A stretch of 64,000 nt of DNA from Aurantimicrobium minutum (GCF_029894165.1 NZ_JARXXU010000001.1:1302001-1366000); one strand, 5' to 3'. Numbered from the stretch's first letter, positions 18,305-27,777 are shown. Notes: generated from the sequence alone by a model not told the origin. Numbers and translations: made by a program.

Positions 18305-19038
18305 TACAGTCCAGATTCACTCGTGCGAACAAGAATGCAGGAACTGTCAGGGCATATCACCACGTCATCCGGCGCTGCTGCACGAATCGCATCCAAATCG
18401 GTGGATGTTAGTTCAACGCCGCTTCCGCCCGTGACTCGCCGGGTAAGCAGAGCAGCTCCGATCCCATAACGTGCACGCTGACGTTCATAGAGCTCAATGA
18501 GCTCAACGGGCAGACCAGCTGCGAGTTCGGTGCGCGCAAATTGTTCGCGAGTATGTTCTGCATCTATCTCTGCCTGGCGGGCTTCGATCGCGCTAGCAAG
18601 TGCAGCACGGCGAGCGTCAATGGCATCGCGCTCCACGACCACATCCGCCACAGAAACTTCAGCATCTTCCACGTTTTGCATCACGATGAGTTCTGCTTCT
18701 TCGAGGTTGCCCTTGCGAGTGGCCAGTGAAGCTAACTCTGCTTCGAGTGCTTGGAGCTCTTTGGCAGAGGCAGCACCGCTTTCGCGTTCTTTGTCCTTGG
18801 TGATGCGTTCGTCGACGACCCGAACATCATCTTCGAGTCGTGCGAGTTCAATCTTGGCGTCCTCGAGTACTCCCTGGGCTGCAACCAACGACTGAGAGAA
18901 TTCTTTGAGCGTGACCAGCACAGCGTCAAGCTCAGCCTGTTCGGCAATGTTTTTGCGCGAGTGGGTCAACTGTGTAATGCGGTTATCGTGCTCCTGCAGT
19001 GCGAGCAGAGCGAGTTGATCTTCGGGGCGTGCTTTCAC
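18304..19038 (-). CDS. Coiled-coil protein with eroded C-terminal zinc ribbon (CT398/DUF164 type)
   Basis: 244 residues. Residues about 10-165 are an uninterrupted Glu/Ala/Leu-rich coiled coil (two antiparallel helices in the CT398 fold). The C-terminal segment reads RRVTGGSGVELTSTDLDAIRAAAPDDVVICPDSSCILVR. Relatives have two Cys pairs there (a zinc ribbon); here only Cys229 and Cys234 remain, spaced C-x4-C, and the first pair is replaced by Thr/Gly/Ser, so a normal zinc site is unlikely. The family lies beside NIF3 and RNase H in many actinobacteria and has no firm function; nucleic-acid binding or scaffolding is suggested. Start is GTG with GAGAGAAG upstream. Confidence 0.85.
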   Translation of the reverse strand: MKARPEDQLALLALQEHDNRITQLTHSRKNIAEQAELDAVLVTLKEFSQSLVAAQGVLEDAKIELARLEDDVRVVDERITKDKERESGAASAKELQALEAELASLATRKGNLEEAELIVMQNVEDAEVSVADVVVERDAIDARRAALASAIEARQAEIDAEHTREQFARTELAAGLPVELIELYERQRARYGIGAALLTRRVTGGSGVELTSTDLDAIRAAAPDDVVICPDSSCILVRTSESGL

Positions 19039-19086
19039 GACACTTCTCTCGTTGAGTTATAGGTGGTACGGGTGGAACGTATATCT

Positions 19087-19902
19087 CTACTGTACGACGA
19101 GGAAGTCCCACGGATCAGTCCGCAGGTCACTGACATCGACCTCAATATCTGGGAATTCGGTCTTCAGTTGCGTTGCAGCGACGTCGAGCCAGAGCCATTC
19201 CGACGCCCAATGCGAGACATCAATTAGCGCAGGTCCTCCCGTCACACATGCTTGTTCTCTCGCTTCCTGCGCAGGGTGATGGCGAAGGTCCGAGGTGATG
19301 TAGACATCAGAGCCCACAACAGCCTCTGTGGAAAGGAGTGAATCCCCCGCCCCGCCACACAAGGACACACGGTTCACAACAGCGTTGAAGTCCCCTGAAA
19401 CCTTTACTCCGCCTGCGGTGTTGGGGAGTAGTTCGGCCAGTTGACGCGCCAGTGCACCCAATGTGAGGGATTGCGAGAGGTTTCCCACACGGCCAATACC
19501 CGTTCCCGGTGCACTACCCGGGGCCAGCGGCGATGTGTCCTGGAGACCCAGGTGGCGTGCAATCACGTCAGAGACACCCTGCTCGACCACGTCTGCATTG
19601 GTATGAGCCGCAAGGAGAGCAACATTACCCCGAATGAGTTGGCCGATGAGCTTGCCCTTATAGCGTTCTTCCGCGACGCTCGTGACACCACGCATGAGTA
19701 GGGGGTGGTGAGTGAGCAGAAGATCTGCCTGAACATCCAGTGCCTGCTCCACGGTGGAAGACACAGCATCCACCGCGAGAAGAATACGTTTCACCGGCTG
19801 ATCAAGATTCCCCGAGACAAGGCCTGGGGCATCCCACTCTTCAGCGCCAGAAAGTGGCCAGAGGGTGTGTGCATAGTGCACGACGTCGCGAAGTATTGTC
19901 AC
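19087..19902 (-). CDS. NIF3-like dinuclear metal-centre protein
   Basis: 271 residues of the NIF3/YqfO/GTP cyclohydrolase I type 2 family. Metal-ligand motifs are LLLTHHPLLMRG near residue 65 and DVSHWASEWLWL near the C-terminus, with CGGAGDSLL between. These proteins form hexameric toroids with a two-metal centre; the biochemical role is not established. The start is GTG, nine bases downstream of the disordered-protein gene, so they are probably co-transcribed; the coiled-coil gene follows after 48 bases. Confidence 0.9.
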   Translation of the reverse strand: MTILRDVVHYAHTLWPLSGAEEWDAPGLVSGNLDQPVKRILLAVDAVSSTVEQALDVQADLLLTHHPLLMRGVTSVAEERYKGKLIGQLIRGNVALLAAHTNADVVEQGVSDVIARHLGLQDTSPLAPGSAPGTGIGRVGNLSQSLTLGALARQLAELLPNTAGGVKVSGDFNAVVNRVSLCGGAGDSLLSTEAVVGSDVYITSDLRHHPAQEAREQACVTGGPALIDVSHWASEWLWLDVAATQLKTEFPDIEVDVSDLRTDPWDFLVVQ

Positions 19903-19911
19903 GAGTCGAGC

Positions 19912-20814
19912 CTAGTCTTCTGCGCTTACTCCGAAAACGAGTTCGTCGAAGCTAGGTCGCGGAGCAAAGGAGCTCACCGGCGACGAGGAGCGGAAAACTG
20001 GTGAAGTGAACTCTTCGGCCACGACCTCGACGCTTTCTTCCTCAACTACGGGAGCGTAGAAGGCGGGTGCAGGTTCTTCCACAGGTTCTAAGTGCGGAAC
20101 AGCCTCAGTAACCGCCTCCGAAGTGAGGGGTTCCGCACTGACGGTTTCTGCAACAACAGCAGCTGTAAAAACTTCGGCAAAAACACTGGGTTCTTCAACA
20201 GGTGGAAGCACGTGATCGACGGACGTAACATCACCGAACATGTGTGGAATCGGGTCGACGCCTGCAGTCGCTGCAACCGTTGTTGCCACTACTTCCCCAT
20301 CGATACTAATTTCTGACATCACTCGCGCAGCAACGACGTGTGCGTCTTCCACGACAACCCCATCAAAAATGACAGGTTCAGTGAAGACTTCTTCCACGAC
20401 AGTGTCTTCCACGATGAGGTGCTCATCCACTACTGATGCAGTGACTACTTCTTCAGCCAGGTAGGTGATCGGTTGTGTGTGACCCAGAGAATCAAAATCG
20501 ACGACCTCAGAGACGACCGTCTTTTCAACAACGATGTCAGAAACCTGTTCGAGTTCCGTCGTGTCTTCCAGTAGGGCGCCAAACAGCGCGGCAATTCCCT
20601 CATCCTCTTCCTCATCCTGAATCTGAGGAAAGATCTCTTCGACAGCGGGTTCGAAAACAGGAGCAGGTTCTTCGACAGTGCTCAGTGCATAAACTTCGGG
20701 TGCTGGAGGTGCAGCGGGGGCATCACCGCGCAGGACACGCATCTGGTCTTCCAGAAGGCGTGCAAGTTGCTCATCAGACAAGGGTTCAAAAGATGAACCG
20801 GTGTTCTCGGTCAT
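19912..20814 (-). CDS. Acidic, low-complexity, probably disordered protein
   Basis: No family recognised. 300 residues beginning MTENTGSSFEPLSDEQLARLLEDQMRVL, a short predicted amphipathic helix, followed by about 240 residues very rich in Glu, Val, Ala and Pro with recurring VEEPAP-like units, and a Ser/Phe/Pro-rich tail (SSFAPRPSFDELVFGV). There is no signal peptide, membrane helix or cysteine. Codon positions behave like a true gene, and AAGGAGG lies six bases before the ATG, an excellent ribosome binding site. It is the first gene of the chain leading to NIF3, the coiled-coil protein and RNase HI. The ordered ends and disordered middle resemble a linker or scaffold protein, but this is inference only. 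Confidence 0.75.
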   Translation of the reverse strand: MTENTGSSFEPLSDEQLARLLEDQMRVLRGDAPAAPPAPEVYALSTVEEPAPVFEPAVEEIFPQIQDEEEDEGIAALFGALLEDTTELEQVSDIVVEKTVVSEVVDFDSLGHTQPITYLAEEVVTASVVDEHLIVEDTVVEEVFTEPVIFDGVVVEDAHVVAARVMSEISIDGEVVATTVAATAGVDPIPHMFGDVTSVDHVLPPVEEPSVFAEVFTAAVVAETVSAEPLTSEAVTEAVPHLEPVEEPAPAFYAPVVEEESVEVVAEEFTSPVFRSSSPVSSFAPRPSFDELVFGVSAED

Positions 20815-20923
20815 ACTTTGCCTCCTTGCGTGTGCCGAGGGAAAATCCCCTCAGAGCACACTACTTGACCCATTCGGTTAACCCAAAAGCTTAAAGCCAA
20901 TAACTCACAGCGCTCGAGAAACA

Positions 20924-20957
20924 GAAAGAGCGTCACGCTTTTGCGTGACGCTCTTTC
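20924..20957. terminator. Terminator of tRNA-Val (minus strand)
   Basis: A 15-bp perfect stem GAAAGAGCGTCACGC / GCGTGACGCTCTTTC around a TTTT loop, starting 8 bases past the tRNA 3' end. On the minus strand it is followed by TGTTTCTC. Confidence 0.88.
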
Positions 20958-20964
20958 GCACGAG

Positions 20965-21037
20965 TGGGCCCTACCGGGCTCGAACCGATGACATCCACGG
21001 TGTAAACGTGGCGCTCTACCAACTGAGCTAAAGGCCC
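20965..21037 (-). tRNA. tRNA-Val (anticodon TAC)
   Basis: The minus strand folds as a 73-nt cloverleaf: acceptor GGGCCTT/AGGGCCC, TA then D-stem GCTC, anticodon stem CCACG/CGTGG with loop TTTACAC (anticodon TAC), T-loop GTTCGAG, discriminator A. CCA is not encoded. It reads GTA/GTG valine codons. Confidence 0.96.
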
Positions 21038-21051
21038 GTGCTCGAAATATA

Positions 21052-21510
21052 TTACAGGGTTTCGAGGACTGCTTTGTACGCAGCCAGGTCTCGAGGCTGT
21101 CCAGGCTCGGTCACGAACTGAGCAACGAGGTTTCCATCGGTGCCCACAACGAAGGTTCCGCGGTTCGCAAAGCCCTTGTCCTCAAGGAATACACCGTACT
21201 GTGATGCAACCGCACCGTGGGGCCACATGTCAGACAGTAGCGAGAAGTCATACTTTTCCTGTTCAGCGAAGACGCGCAATACGAAGCTCGAGTCCACCGA
21301 GATGGCGAGAAGTTCGACGTTCTTATCTTGGAAGGCGCTGAAGTTATCACGCAGTTCGCACAGTTCGCCCGTGCAGATGCCAGTAAACGCCAGTGGGTAG
21401 AAAACAACCACGACAGGCTTGACGCCACGGAACTGGGACAGTGTGACAGCTTCACCGAACTGGTTATTCAGGGTGAAATCGGGGGCTGGTGCGCCAATAG
21501 TCAAGCTCAT
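21052..21510 (-). CDS. ahpE: Peroxiredoxin, AhpE-like
   Basis: Thiol peroxidase that reduces hydroperoxides. 152 residues, thioredoxin fold. Peroxidatic Cys46 lies in PLAFTGIC, the P-x3-T-x2-C motif, and a second Cys51 follows in GELCELRDN. M. tuberculosis AhpE has a non-Cys residue at that place and acts as a one-Cys enzyme; the extra Cys may give a resolving or regulatory disulfide, but five residues is close for a standard resolving Cys. The ATG at 21510 has AAGGAG upstream; the longer frame to 21549 is rejected. It diverges from aceE, an arrangement similar to Rv2238c near aceE. Confidence 0.92.
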   Translation of the reverse strand: MSLTIGAPAPDFTLNNQFGEAVTLSQFRGVKPVVVVFYPLAFTGICTGELCELRDNFSAFQDKNVELLAISVDSSFVLRVFAEQEKYDFSLLSDMWPHGAVASQYGVFLEDKGFANRGTFVVGTDGNLVAQFVTEPGQPRDLAAYKAVLETL

Positions 21511-21672
21511 CAGGGAAACTCCTTGTTTTGTGGGAAGACAACAGCACAATCATAGATGCGTTGAGACTTTATCCATATGAGTTGTGATTTCAGGGGAAAG
21601 TCCACTGCTCGATAGAGTGTTCTCATGCCAAAAGCTGTAACCCAGCAGGTATTTCCCTCCACTACAAAATAC

Positions 21673-21687
21673 GGACATGATCTGTCC
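21673..21687. promoter_or_regulatory. GGACA-n5-TGTCC inverted repeat before aceE
   Basis: GGACA (21673-21677) and TGTCC (21683-21687) are perfect inverted half-sites with a five-base spacer. They lie 17-32 bases upstream of the aceE start, just before its ribosome binding site, in the 194-base divergent ahpE/aceE region. An operator is plausible; the regulator is unknown. Confidence 0.4.
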
Positions 21688-21704
21688 AGAAGAAAGAGGT
21701 TGTT

Positions 21705-24431
21705 GTGACGGTTAACGACCAGGATCCCTACTCAGTCACCAACTACGACGCCGATCCGCAAGAGACTGCGGAATGGAACGAATCACTTGATGGCGTTGTC
21801 GCCTCACAGGGACACGAACGTGGTCGCGAGATCATGCTCAGCCTGTTGCGCAGATCGAAGGAACTGCACCTGGGTGTGCCGATGGTTCCCACCACCGACT
21901 ACCTCAATACCATTGCGCCCGAGAACGAACCAGAGTTCCCCGGTGACGAAGAAACCGAACGTCGCTATCGCGCATGGATCCGCTGGAACGCCGCCATGCT
22001 CGTGCACCGCGCACAGCGTCCCGGTATCGGTGTCGGTGGACACATCTCGAGCTATGCCTCATCGTCTTCACTCTACGAAGTTGGGTTCAACCACTTCTTC
22101 CGCGGCCAGGATCACCCTGGTGGTGGAGATCAAATCTTCGTGCAGGGCCACGCCTCCCCCGGTGTGTATGCACGTGCGTTCCTCGAGGGTCGCCTGAATG
22201 AAAGCCAGCTTGATGGCTTCCGCCAAGAGAAGTCCCACGCGGGTGGTGGACTCTCGTCCTACCCACACCCTCGCCTCATGCCTGACTTCTGGCAGTTCCC
22301 CACTGTGTCGATGGGTTTGGGCCCCATCAACGCGATTTACCAAGCACAGCTCAATCGCTACCTCACCAACCGTGGCATCAAGGACGCATCTGACCAGCAG
22401 GTTTGGGCATTCCTCGGCGATGGCGAGATGGATGAGGTTGAAGCGCGTGGACAACTCCAGGTAGCAGCCAATGAAGGTCTCGACAACCTTAACTTCGTGA
22501 TCAACTGCAACTTGCAACGCCTCGACGGCCCCGTGCGCGGTAACGGAAAGATTATCCAGGAGCTCGAAAGCTTCTTCCGCGGTGCGGGCTGGAACGTCAT
22601 CAAGGTTATCTGGGGTCGCGAATGGGACTCGCTATTAGAGAAGGATGATGAAGGTGCCCTGCGTACTCTCATGAACGTCACTCCCGATGGCGACTTCCAG
22701 ACCTATAAGACCGAAGACGGCGCCTTCGTTCGTGAAAACTTCTTTGCACGTGATCCTCGTGCACTCAAACTCGTCGAGCACATGAGTGACGACGATGTCT
22801 GGAAGCTCAAACGCGGTGGCCACGACTACAACAAGGTCTATGCCGCATTCAAGGCTGCCTCCGAACACAAGGGCCAGCCCACTGTCATCTTGGCGCACAC
22901 CATCAAGGGTTACGGTCTGGGTAAGCACTTCGAAGGCCGCAATGCGACCCACCAGATGAAGAAGATGAAGCTTGATGACCTCAAGCTCATGCGTGACTTC
23001 CTCAAAATCCCCATCACGGATGCTGTCCTCGAGGCAGATCCGTACATGCCTCCCTACTACAAGCCTGAAGACAACGATCCTCGCATGCAGTACCTGCACG
23101 ATCGTCGTCGTGCACTCGGCGGCTACGTTCCTGAACGCCGCACCACCTATACCCACGTTCCACTTCCGGAACAGAAGACCTATGACATCGCAGCCAAGGG
23201 TTCGGGTGTTCAAGAAGTTGCCACCACCATGGGCTTCGTGCGTCTTCTCAAGGACATGATTCGGGACAAGGAATTTGGTCCCCGCATCGTGCCCATCATC
23301 CCTGATGAGGCTCGCACCTTCGGTATGGATGCGTTCTTCCCCAACGCCAAGATTTACAACCCCAACGGTCAGCACTACATGTCTGTGGACCGCGACTTGC
23401 TCCTGGCCTACAAGGAAGACCCCGCTGGAACAATTATCCATGTGGGTATCAACGAGGCCGGCGCGTTGGCAGCCTTCACCGCAGTGGGTACCTCGTATTC
23501 CACACAGGGTGAATTGCTGATCCCGATCTATGTCTTCTACTCCATGTTCGGTTTCCAGCGCACAGGCGATGCTCTGTGGCTTGCGGGTGACCAGATGGCG
23601 CGTGGTTTTGTGATCGGTGCAACCGCTGGTCGCACCACCCTGACGGGTGAAGGTTTGCAGCACGCCGATGGCCACTCGCCCATCCTCGCGGCGACAAACC
23701 CCGCAGTAGTTACCTACGACCCTGCCTACACCTACGAAATCGGACACATCATGCGTGATGGTCTGCAGCGTATGTATGGGGGCACTCACCCAGACCCCAA
23801 CGTGATGTACTACATCACCGTCTACAACGAGCCCATTGTTCAGCCTGCTGAACCTGAAGGTCTCGACGTTGAGGGTGTCCTCCGCGGTATTTACAAACTC
23901 AAGGCCAGCGAGACCGCAGGCACCAAAGCTCAGATCCTTGCTTCAGGTGTATCTGTCCCCTGGGCTCTCGAGGCACAGCAGCTACTGGCGGATGACTGGG
24001 GTATCTCTGCAGATGTCTGGTCAGTGACGTCATGGAGCGAGCTCCGCCGCGACGGTGTCGCAGCAGATCACTTCAACATGATGAACCCTGACGCCCCCGA
24101 GCAGGTCCCCTATATCACCACCAAACTTGCTGGTGCTGAAGGCCCTTTCGTCGCGGTGACTGACTACAACCACATGGTTCCTGACATGATTCGCCCCTAT
24201 GTCCCTGGCGATTATGCAACCTTGGGTGCAGATGGTTTCGGCTTCAGTGACACACGTGCTGCAGCTCGACGCTTCTTCACCATTGACGGTCCTTCTGTCG
24301 TGGTTCGTACCCTCGAACAGCTTGCAAAGCAGGGCAAGGTTGATCGCAGCGTGATCCGTCAGGCAATCGAGAAATATCGACTCTACGATGTGACTGCAGG
24401 AACTACCGGCTCTGTCGGCGGCGAAAGCTAA
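21705..24431 (+). CDS. aceE: Pyruvate dehydrogenase E1, homodimeric type
   Basis: Thiamine-diphosphate enzyme decarboxylating pyruvate and acetylating the E2 lipoyl arm. 908 residues, the usual length for the AceE class. The ThDP site [13 protein letters not shown] near residue 240 with the downstream Asn in [18 protein letters not shown] is intact, as are the [21 protein letters not shown] active-site loop and the transketolase-like pyrimidine domain ([16 protein letters not shown]). Start is GTG with AAAGAGG upstream. No E2 or E3 gene adjoins it; these are at 0.5-3.3 kb. fasR follows after nine bases, so pyruvate oxidation and fatty acid control are linked in one transcription unit. Confidence 0.97.
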   Translation: MTVNDQDPYSVTNYDADPQETAEWNESLDGVVASQGHERGREIMLSLLRRSKELHLGVPMVPTTDYLNTIAPENEPEFPGDEETERRYRAWIRWNAAMLVHRAQRPGIGVGGHISSYASSSSLYEVGFNHFFRGQDHPGGGDQIFVQGHASPGVYARAFLEGRLNESQLDGFRQEKSHAGGGLSSYPHPRLMPDFWQFPTVSMGLGPINAIYQAQLNRYLTNRGIKDASDQQVWAFLGDGEMDEVEARGQLQVAANEGLDNLNFVINCNLQRLDGPVRGNGKIIQELESFFRGAGWNVIKVIWGREWDSLLEKDDEGALRTLMNVTPDGDFQTYKTEDGAFVRENFFARDPRALKLVEHMSDDDVWKLKRGGHDYNKVYAAFKAASEHKGQPTVILAHTIKGYGLGKHFEGRNATHQMKKMKLDDLKLMRDFLKIPITDAVLEADPYMPPYYKPEDNDPRMQYLHDRRRALGGYVPERRTTYTHVPLPEQKTYDIAAKGSGVQEVATTMGFVRLLKDMIRDKEFGPRIVPIIPDEARTFGMDAFFPNAKIYNPNGQHYMSVDRDLLLAYKEDPAGTIIHVGINEAGALAAFTAVGTSYSTQGELLIPIYVFYSMFGFQRTGDALWLAGDQMARGFVIGATAGRTTLTGEGLQHADGHSPILAATNPAVVTYDPAYTYEIGHIMRDGLQRMYGGTHPDPNVMYYITVYNEPIVQPAEPEGLDVEGVLRGIYKLKASETAGTKAQILASGVSVPWALEAQQLLADDWGISADVWSVTSWSELRRDGVAADHFNMMNPDAPEQVPYITTKLAGAEGPFVAVTDYNHMVPDMIRPYVPGDYATLGADGFGFSDTRAAARRFFTIDGPSVVVRTLEQLAKQGKVDRSVIRQAIEKYRLYDVTAGTTGSVGGES

Positions 24432-24440
24432 CCTCAGCGG

Positions 24441-25652
24441 ATGACCGCAGGACGAACCAAGGCGGAAACGCTCGCGTGGTTGCGCACCATCTCGGGTGAG
24501 CTCTCCACGCTCACGGTCAAACGCTTGGAAGAGGACCTTCCGTGGTATCGGGATATGCCTCCCGGTCGTCGTTCTGCTGTCGGGCTGGTAGCTCAGAACG
24601 GTATTACATCGTTCATGAGTTGGTTTGATGACCCGTCGACCACCCCGTGGATTGCTTCTGACGTGTTTGGAGGTGCTCCACGCGAACTGCTGCGTTCGGT
24701 CACTCTGCAACAAACTCTGCAACTCATTCGCTGCACAGTCGAAGTTGTTGAAGAACGCATTAAGGGACACGGTGAGGAACTTCGCGAAGCGATCCTTCTG
24801 TATTCCCGCGAAATTGCATTCGCAGCCGCGGACGTCTATGCCCGCGCGGCAGAGGCCAGAGGCCTCTGGGATGCTCGTCTCGAGGCACTCGTCGTGGACA
24901 GTATTCTCTCCGGAGAATACGACGATGAGTTGCCGAGCCGCATAGCGGCCTTGGGCTGGCAAGGCCGAGGTGAAGTCTGTGTTGTTGTAGGACGAGCGCC
25001 CAGACAGCTTGATGTTGACCGGCTTCGTCGCACTGCTCGCCATCTCCATGCAGACATTTTGATTGGCGTGCAAGGCAACCGACTCGTCGTAGTGATTGGC
25101 CGGGCAGAGCCCCTCGACGATGACGCCGAGAATTCGACCATGAGCTTCATGGACATCACCACTCAGCTTGAAGCTGACTTTGGTGAAGGTCACCTCGTGG
25201 TCGGCCCCGAAGTTCGTTCCCTCGTAGATGCCGTCAGTAGTGCGCGCGCTGCACTCGCCGGCTACTCGGTTGCTGGCGCGTGGCGGGGTGCAACGACACC
25301 CATTGCTGCCGACGATCTGCTTCCCGAACGTGCACTGGCTGGTGACCCGCTAGCTCGGGCCACGCTCATTGAACGTATCTACTTACCCTTGAGCGACCAG
25401 TCACCTGAACTACTCACCACGCTGCAAAGCTACTTGGATAACGGTCGTTCTCTCGAGGCAACTGCACGCGACTTGTTCGTTCACCCCAACACAGTTCGCT
25501 ATCGCCTCAAACGCGTGACCGAGGTTATTGGCTGGGATGCAACCGGTCCTCGTGAGGCCATGATTTTGCAATGTGCGTTAATTTTGGGGTCGATCAAAGA
25601 GCCACTCAAGCGTGCACGACGCATCGCCTCAACAGCACTGTCTGCAGAGTAG
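24441..25652 (+). CDS. fasR: PucR/CdaR-type transcriptional regulator, FasR-like
   Basis: 403 residues. The C-terminal helix-turn-helix (about 340-385) reads ARDLFVHPNTVRYRLKRVTEVIG, the HTH_30 type found in PucR/CdaR regulators; the N-terminal and middle parts form the GGDEF-like and ligand-binding regions of that class. The position between aceE and fabD matches FasR (SCO2386, Rv2242), an activator of the fab operon that responds to long-chain acyl-CoA. The identity therefore rests on family plus synteny. The start ATG lies nine bases after the aceE stop without a strong ribosome binding site, consistent with coupling. Confidence 0.88.
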   Translation: MTAGRTKAETLAWLRTISGELSTLTVKRLEEDLPWYRDMPPGRRSAVGLVAQNGITSFMSWFDDPSTTPWIASDVFGGAPRELLRSVTLQQTLQLIRCTVEVVEERIKGHGEELREAILLYSREIAFAAADVYARAAEARGLWDARLEALVVDSILSGEYDDELPSRIAALGWQGRGEVCVVVGRAPRQLDVDRLRRTARHLHADILIGVQGNRLVVVIGRAEPLDDDAENSTMSFMDITTQLEADFGEGHLVVGPEVRSLVDAVSSARAALAGYSVAGAWRGATTPIAADDLLPERALAGDPLARATLIERIYLPLSDQSPELLTTLQSYLDNGRSLEATARDLFVHPNTVRYRLKRVTEVIGWDATGPREAMILQCALILGSIKEPLKRARRIASTALSAE

Positions 25653-25656
25653 TTTT

Positions 25657-25743
25657 TTCCGCGGAATCTCGGGGGAATGTAGAGACTCCACAACGAATAC
25701 CGCGATAGTGTGTCGATGAGTGCACAGCGCTTCGTGTCATCGA
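25657..25743 (+). promoter_or_regulatory. fabD upstream region with two dyads, candidate FasR target
   Basis: The 107-base gap before fabD contains a perfect palindrome TTCCGCGGAA (25657-25666) and an inverted repeat TCGATGA (25713-25719) / TCATCGA (25737-25743). FasR is known to act on the fabD promoter in relatives, but I cannot match either dyad to a published consensus, so assignment is positional only. Confidence 0.35.
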
Positions 25744-25759
25744 TTGGAAGACTTAACTC

Positions 25760-26680
25760 GTGATTGTTGTCGTATGCCCTGGACAGGGTTCGCAGACCCC
25801 CGGATTTCTTGAACCCTGGCTAGCCACCCCCAGTGCTCGTGCATTGGTGGAAAGTTTGTCCGACGCTGCAGGTGTTGACTTGGTCACGCACGGCACCATC
25901 AGTGATGCAGACACGATCCGTGACACTGCAATTGCACAGCCGCTTATTGTGGCTGCGGGAATCGTGACACTCGATGCGTTGGCAGAAACGGATCACCTGG
26001 CCAAAACAGCTGGCATTGCAGGTCACTCAGTGGGCGAATTCACTGCTGCAGCAGGTGCAGGAATCCTTGATGCCACCGACGCTGTGCGCCTCGTGGGCAT
26101 TCGTGGTCGCGCCATGGCAGATGCTGCTGCCATTGTGCCCACTGGGATGAGCGCCGTGATTGGCGGAGAAGAATCTGACATTCTGGCCGCACTCACCCAG
26201 CTGGGTCTCTTCCCTGCCAACTACAACGGTGGCGGTCAACTCGTTGTTGCCGGCGAACTTTCCGCCCTGGCCTCACTCGCCGAAGAGCCCCCTGCAGGAT
26301 CTCGCGTGATTCCCCTTCAGGTTGCGGGGGCTTTCCACACGTCATACATGCTGGACGCTGTTGAAACCTTGCGTGAGGCCGCAGCAACCGTCAATACTTC
26401 GGATGCAACCAAAACCTTGTGGACGAACAAAGATGGTTCCATCGTCACTAAGGGTCAGGAATTCCGTGATCTTCTGGTTGGCCAGGTTTCGTCTCCTGTG
26501 CGCTGGGATCTCTGTATGGAAAGCTTCGCCACTGCCGGCGTCACTGGAATCATTGAACTTGCTCCAGCAGGCGCCTTGGTCGGATTAGCGAAGCGTGGCC
26601 TCAAGGGCATCCCCACCGTGGCCATCAAGTCACCTGAAGATCTGCCCGCTGCCCGCGAACTGATTGATTCGGTCGCGTAA
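25760..26680 (+). CDS. fabD: Malonyl-CoA:ACP transacylase
   Basis: Loads malonate onto ACP for type II fatty acid synthesis. 306 residues. CPGQGSQTPGF at the N-terminus forms the oxyanion region; nucleophile Ser90 is in GHSVGEF, and catalytic His193 in GAFHTSYM. Start is GTG with TTGGAAG nine bases upstream. First gene of fabD-fabH-acpP-fabF, with gaps of 24, 62 and 90 bases. Malonyl-CoA supply (acetyl-CoA carboxylase) is outside the window. Confidence 0.96.
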   Translation: MIVVVCPGQGSQTPGFLEPWLATPSARALVESLSDAAGVDLVTHGTISDADTIRDTAIAQPLIVAAGIVTLDALAETDHLAKTAGIAGHSVGEFTAAAGAGILDATDAVRLVGIRGRAMADAAAIVPTGMSAVIGGEESDILAALTQLGLFPANYNGGGQLVVAGELSALASLAEEPPAGSRVIPLQVAGAFHTSYMLDAVETLREAAATVNTSDATKTLWTNKDGSIVTKGQEFRDLLVGQVSSPVRWDLCMESFATAGVTGIIELAPAGALVGLAKRGLKGIPTVAIKSPEDLPAARELIDSVA

Positions 26681-26704
26681 GCGCCCTGAGTAGAAAGATC
26701 CATC

Positions 26705-27715
26705 ATGGCTCACGTGAACCTGAAGCAATCTGAAGGCGCCAAGTTCTCCCGTATCTACGCAATGGGGGCGGCTCGTGGTGACCTCACCGTCACCAACGAT
26801 GACATAGCCGGACCCATCGAATCTAGTGACGAATGGATTCGTCAGCGAACCGGTGTGATCACTCGTAAGCGTGCATCCAAGAACATCACCGCAGCCGATT
26901 TAGCGACAGCTGCCGCCAAGGAAGCAATCAGCAAAGCTGGAATCAGCCCTGAACAAATCGATGTTGTCCTCATCTCGACCATCAGCAACACTGTTCAAAC
27001 CCCTTCCATGGCCTCGCTGGTAGCTGAGCGCGTAGGAGCTAACCCTGCTGCGGCCTATGACATTTCTGCCGCATGCGCCGGCTACACCTACGGCATCGCC
27101 CAGGCCGACTCATTTGTGCGGTCTGGACTTGCCAAGTTTGTTCTCGTCATCGGTGCAGAAAAGCTCAGCGAAATCATTGAGCCCACTGACCGCACTATCT
27201 CCTTCCTCTTGGGCGATGGAGCAGGTGCTGCAGTTGTCGGCCCCAGCGACTTTCCCGGTATTTCCAAGAGCGTGTGGGGGTCCGATGGATCTAAGTGGGA
27301 CGCGGTCGGCATGAACCACACCCTGCTTGAATATCGCGATGGTCACGGAGATGTGGCATGGCCTACGCTGCGTCAAGAAGGCCAAACCGTCTTTCGTTGG
27401 GCCGTCTGGGAAATGGCCAAAGTCGCCCAGAAGGCACTGGAAGAAGCCGGAATCACGAGCGACCAGCTTGCCGCCTTTATTCCCCACCAGGCCAACATGC
27501 GGATCATCGATGAGTTTGCCAAACAGCTCAAACTTCCTGAATCAGTCGTGATAGCCCGCGACATTGAGACCACGGGAAATACGTCAGCAGCATCCATCCC
27601 CCTGGCCACTCACCGCCTGCTCGAGGAACACCCTGAGCTCAGTGGTGGTCTTGCGCTCGAAATCGGTTTTGGTGCCGGTCTGGTCTATGGCGCCCAGGTG
27701 GTCGTACTTCCCTAA
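26705..27715 (+). CDS. fabH: 3-oxoacyl-ACP synthase III
   Basis: Starts each fatty acid chain by condensing an acyl-CoA primer with malonyl-ACP. 336 residues with catalytic Cys124 in DISAACAGYTYG, His in FIPHQANMRI and Asn in ETTGNTSAASIP. GDGAGAAVV and the C-terminal GFGAGLVYGAQ are also typical. In Microbacteriaceae FabH usually prefers branched-chain primers (iso/anteiso fatty acids), but substrate choice cannot be read from the sequence here. Confidence 0.96.
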   Translation: MAHVNLKQSEGAKFSRIYAMGAARGDLTVTNDDIAGPIESSDEWIRQRTGVITRKRASKNITAADLATAAAKEAISKAGISPEQIDVVLISTISNTVQTPSMASLVAERVGANPAAAYDISAACAGYTYGIAQADSFVRSGLAKFVLVIGAEKLSEIIEPTDRTISFLLGDGAGAAVVGPSDFPGISKSVWGSDGSKWDAVGMNHTLLEYRDGHGDVAWPTLRQEGQTVFRWAVWEMAKVAQKALEEAGITSDQLAAFIPHQANMRIIDEFAKQLKLPESVVIARDIETTGNTSAASIPLATHRLLEEHPELSGGLALEIGFGAGLVYGAQVVVLP

Positions 27716-27777
27716 TAAAGCCCCATTTGGCGGGTAAACTAAACCCGGTCAAACGAACCCCCAACAAGGAGATAACA

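Noticed and set aside
22635-23789. 384-codon open frame on the minus strand within aceE
   Set aside because: Same explanation: antisense shadow of a confirmed gene with strong codon bias.
24030-25193. 387-codon open frame opposite the end of aceE and fasR
   Set aside because: Spans two genuine genes on the other strand, no recognisable domain, no ribosome binding site.
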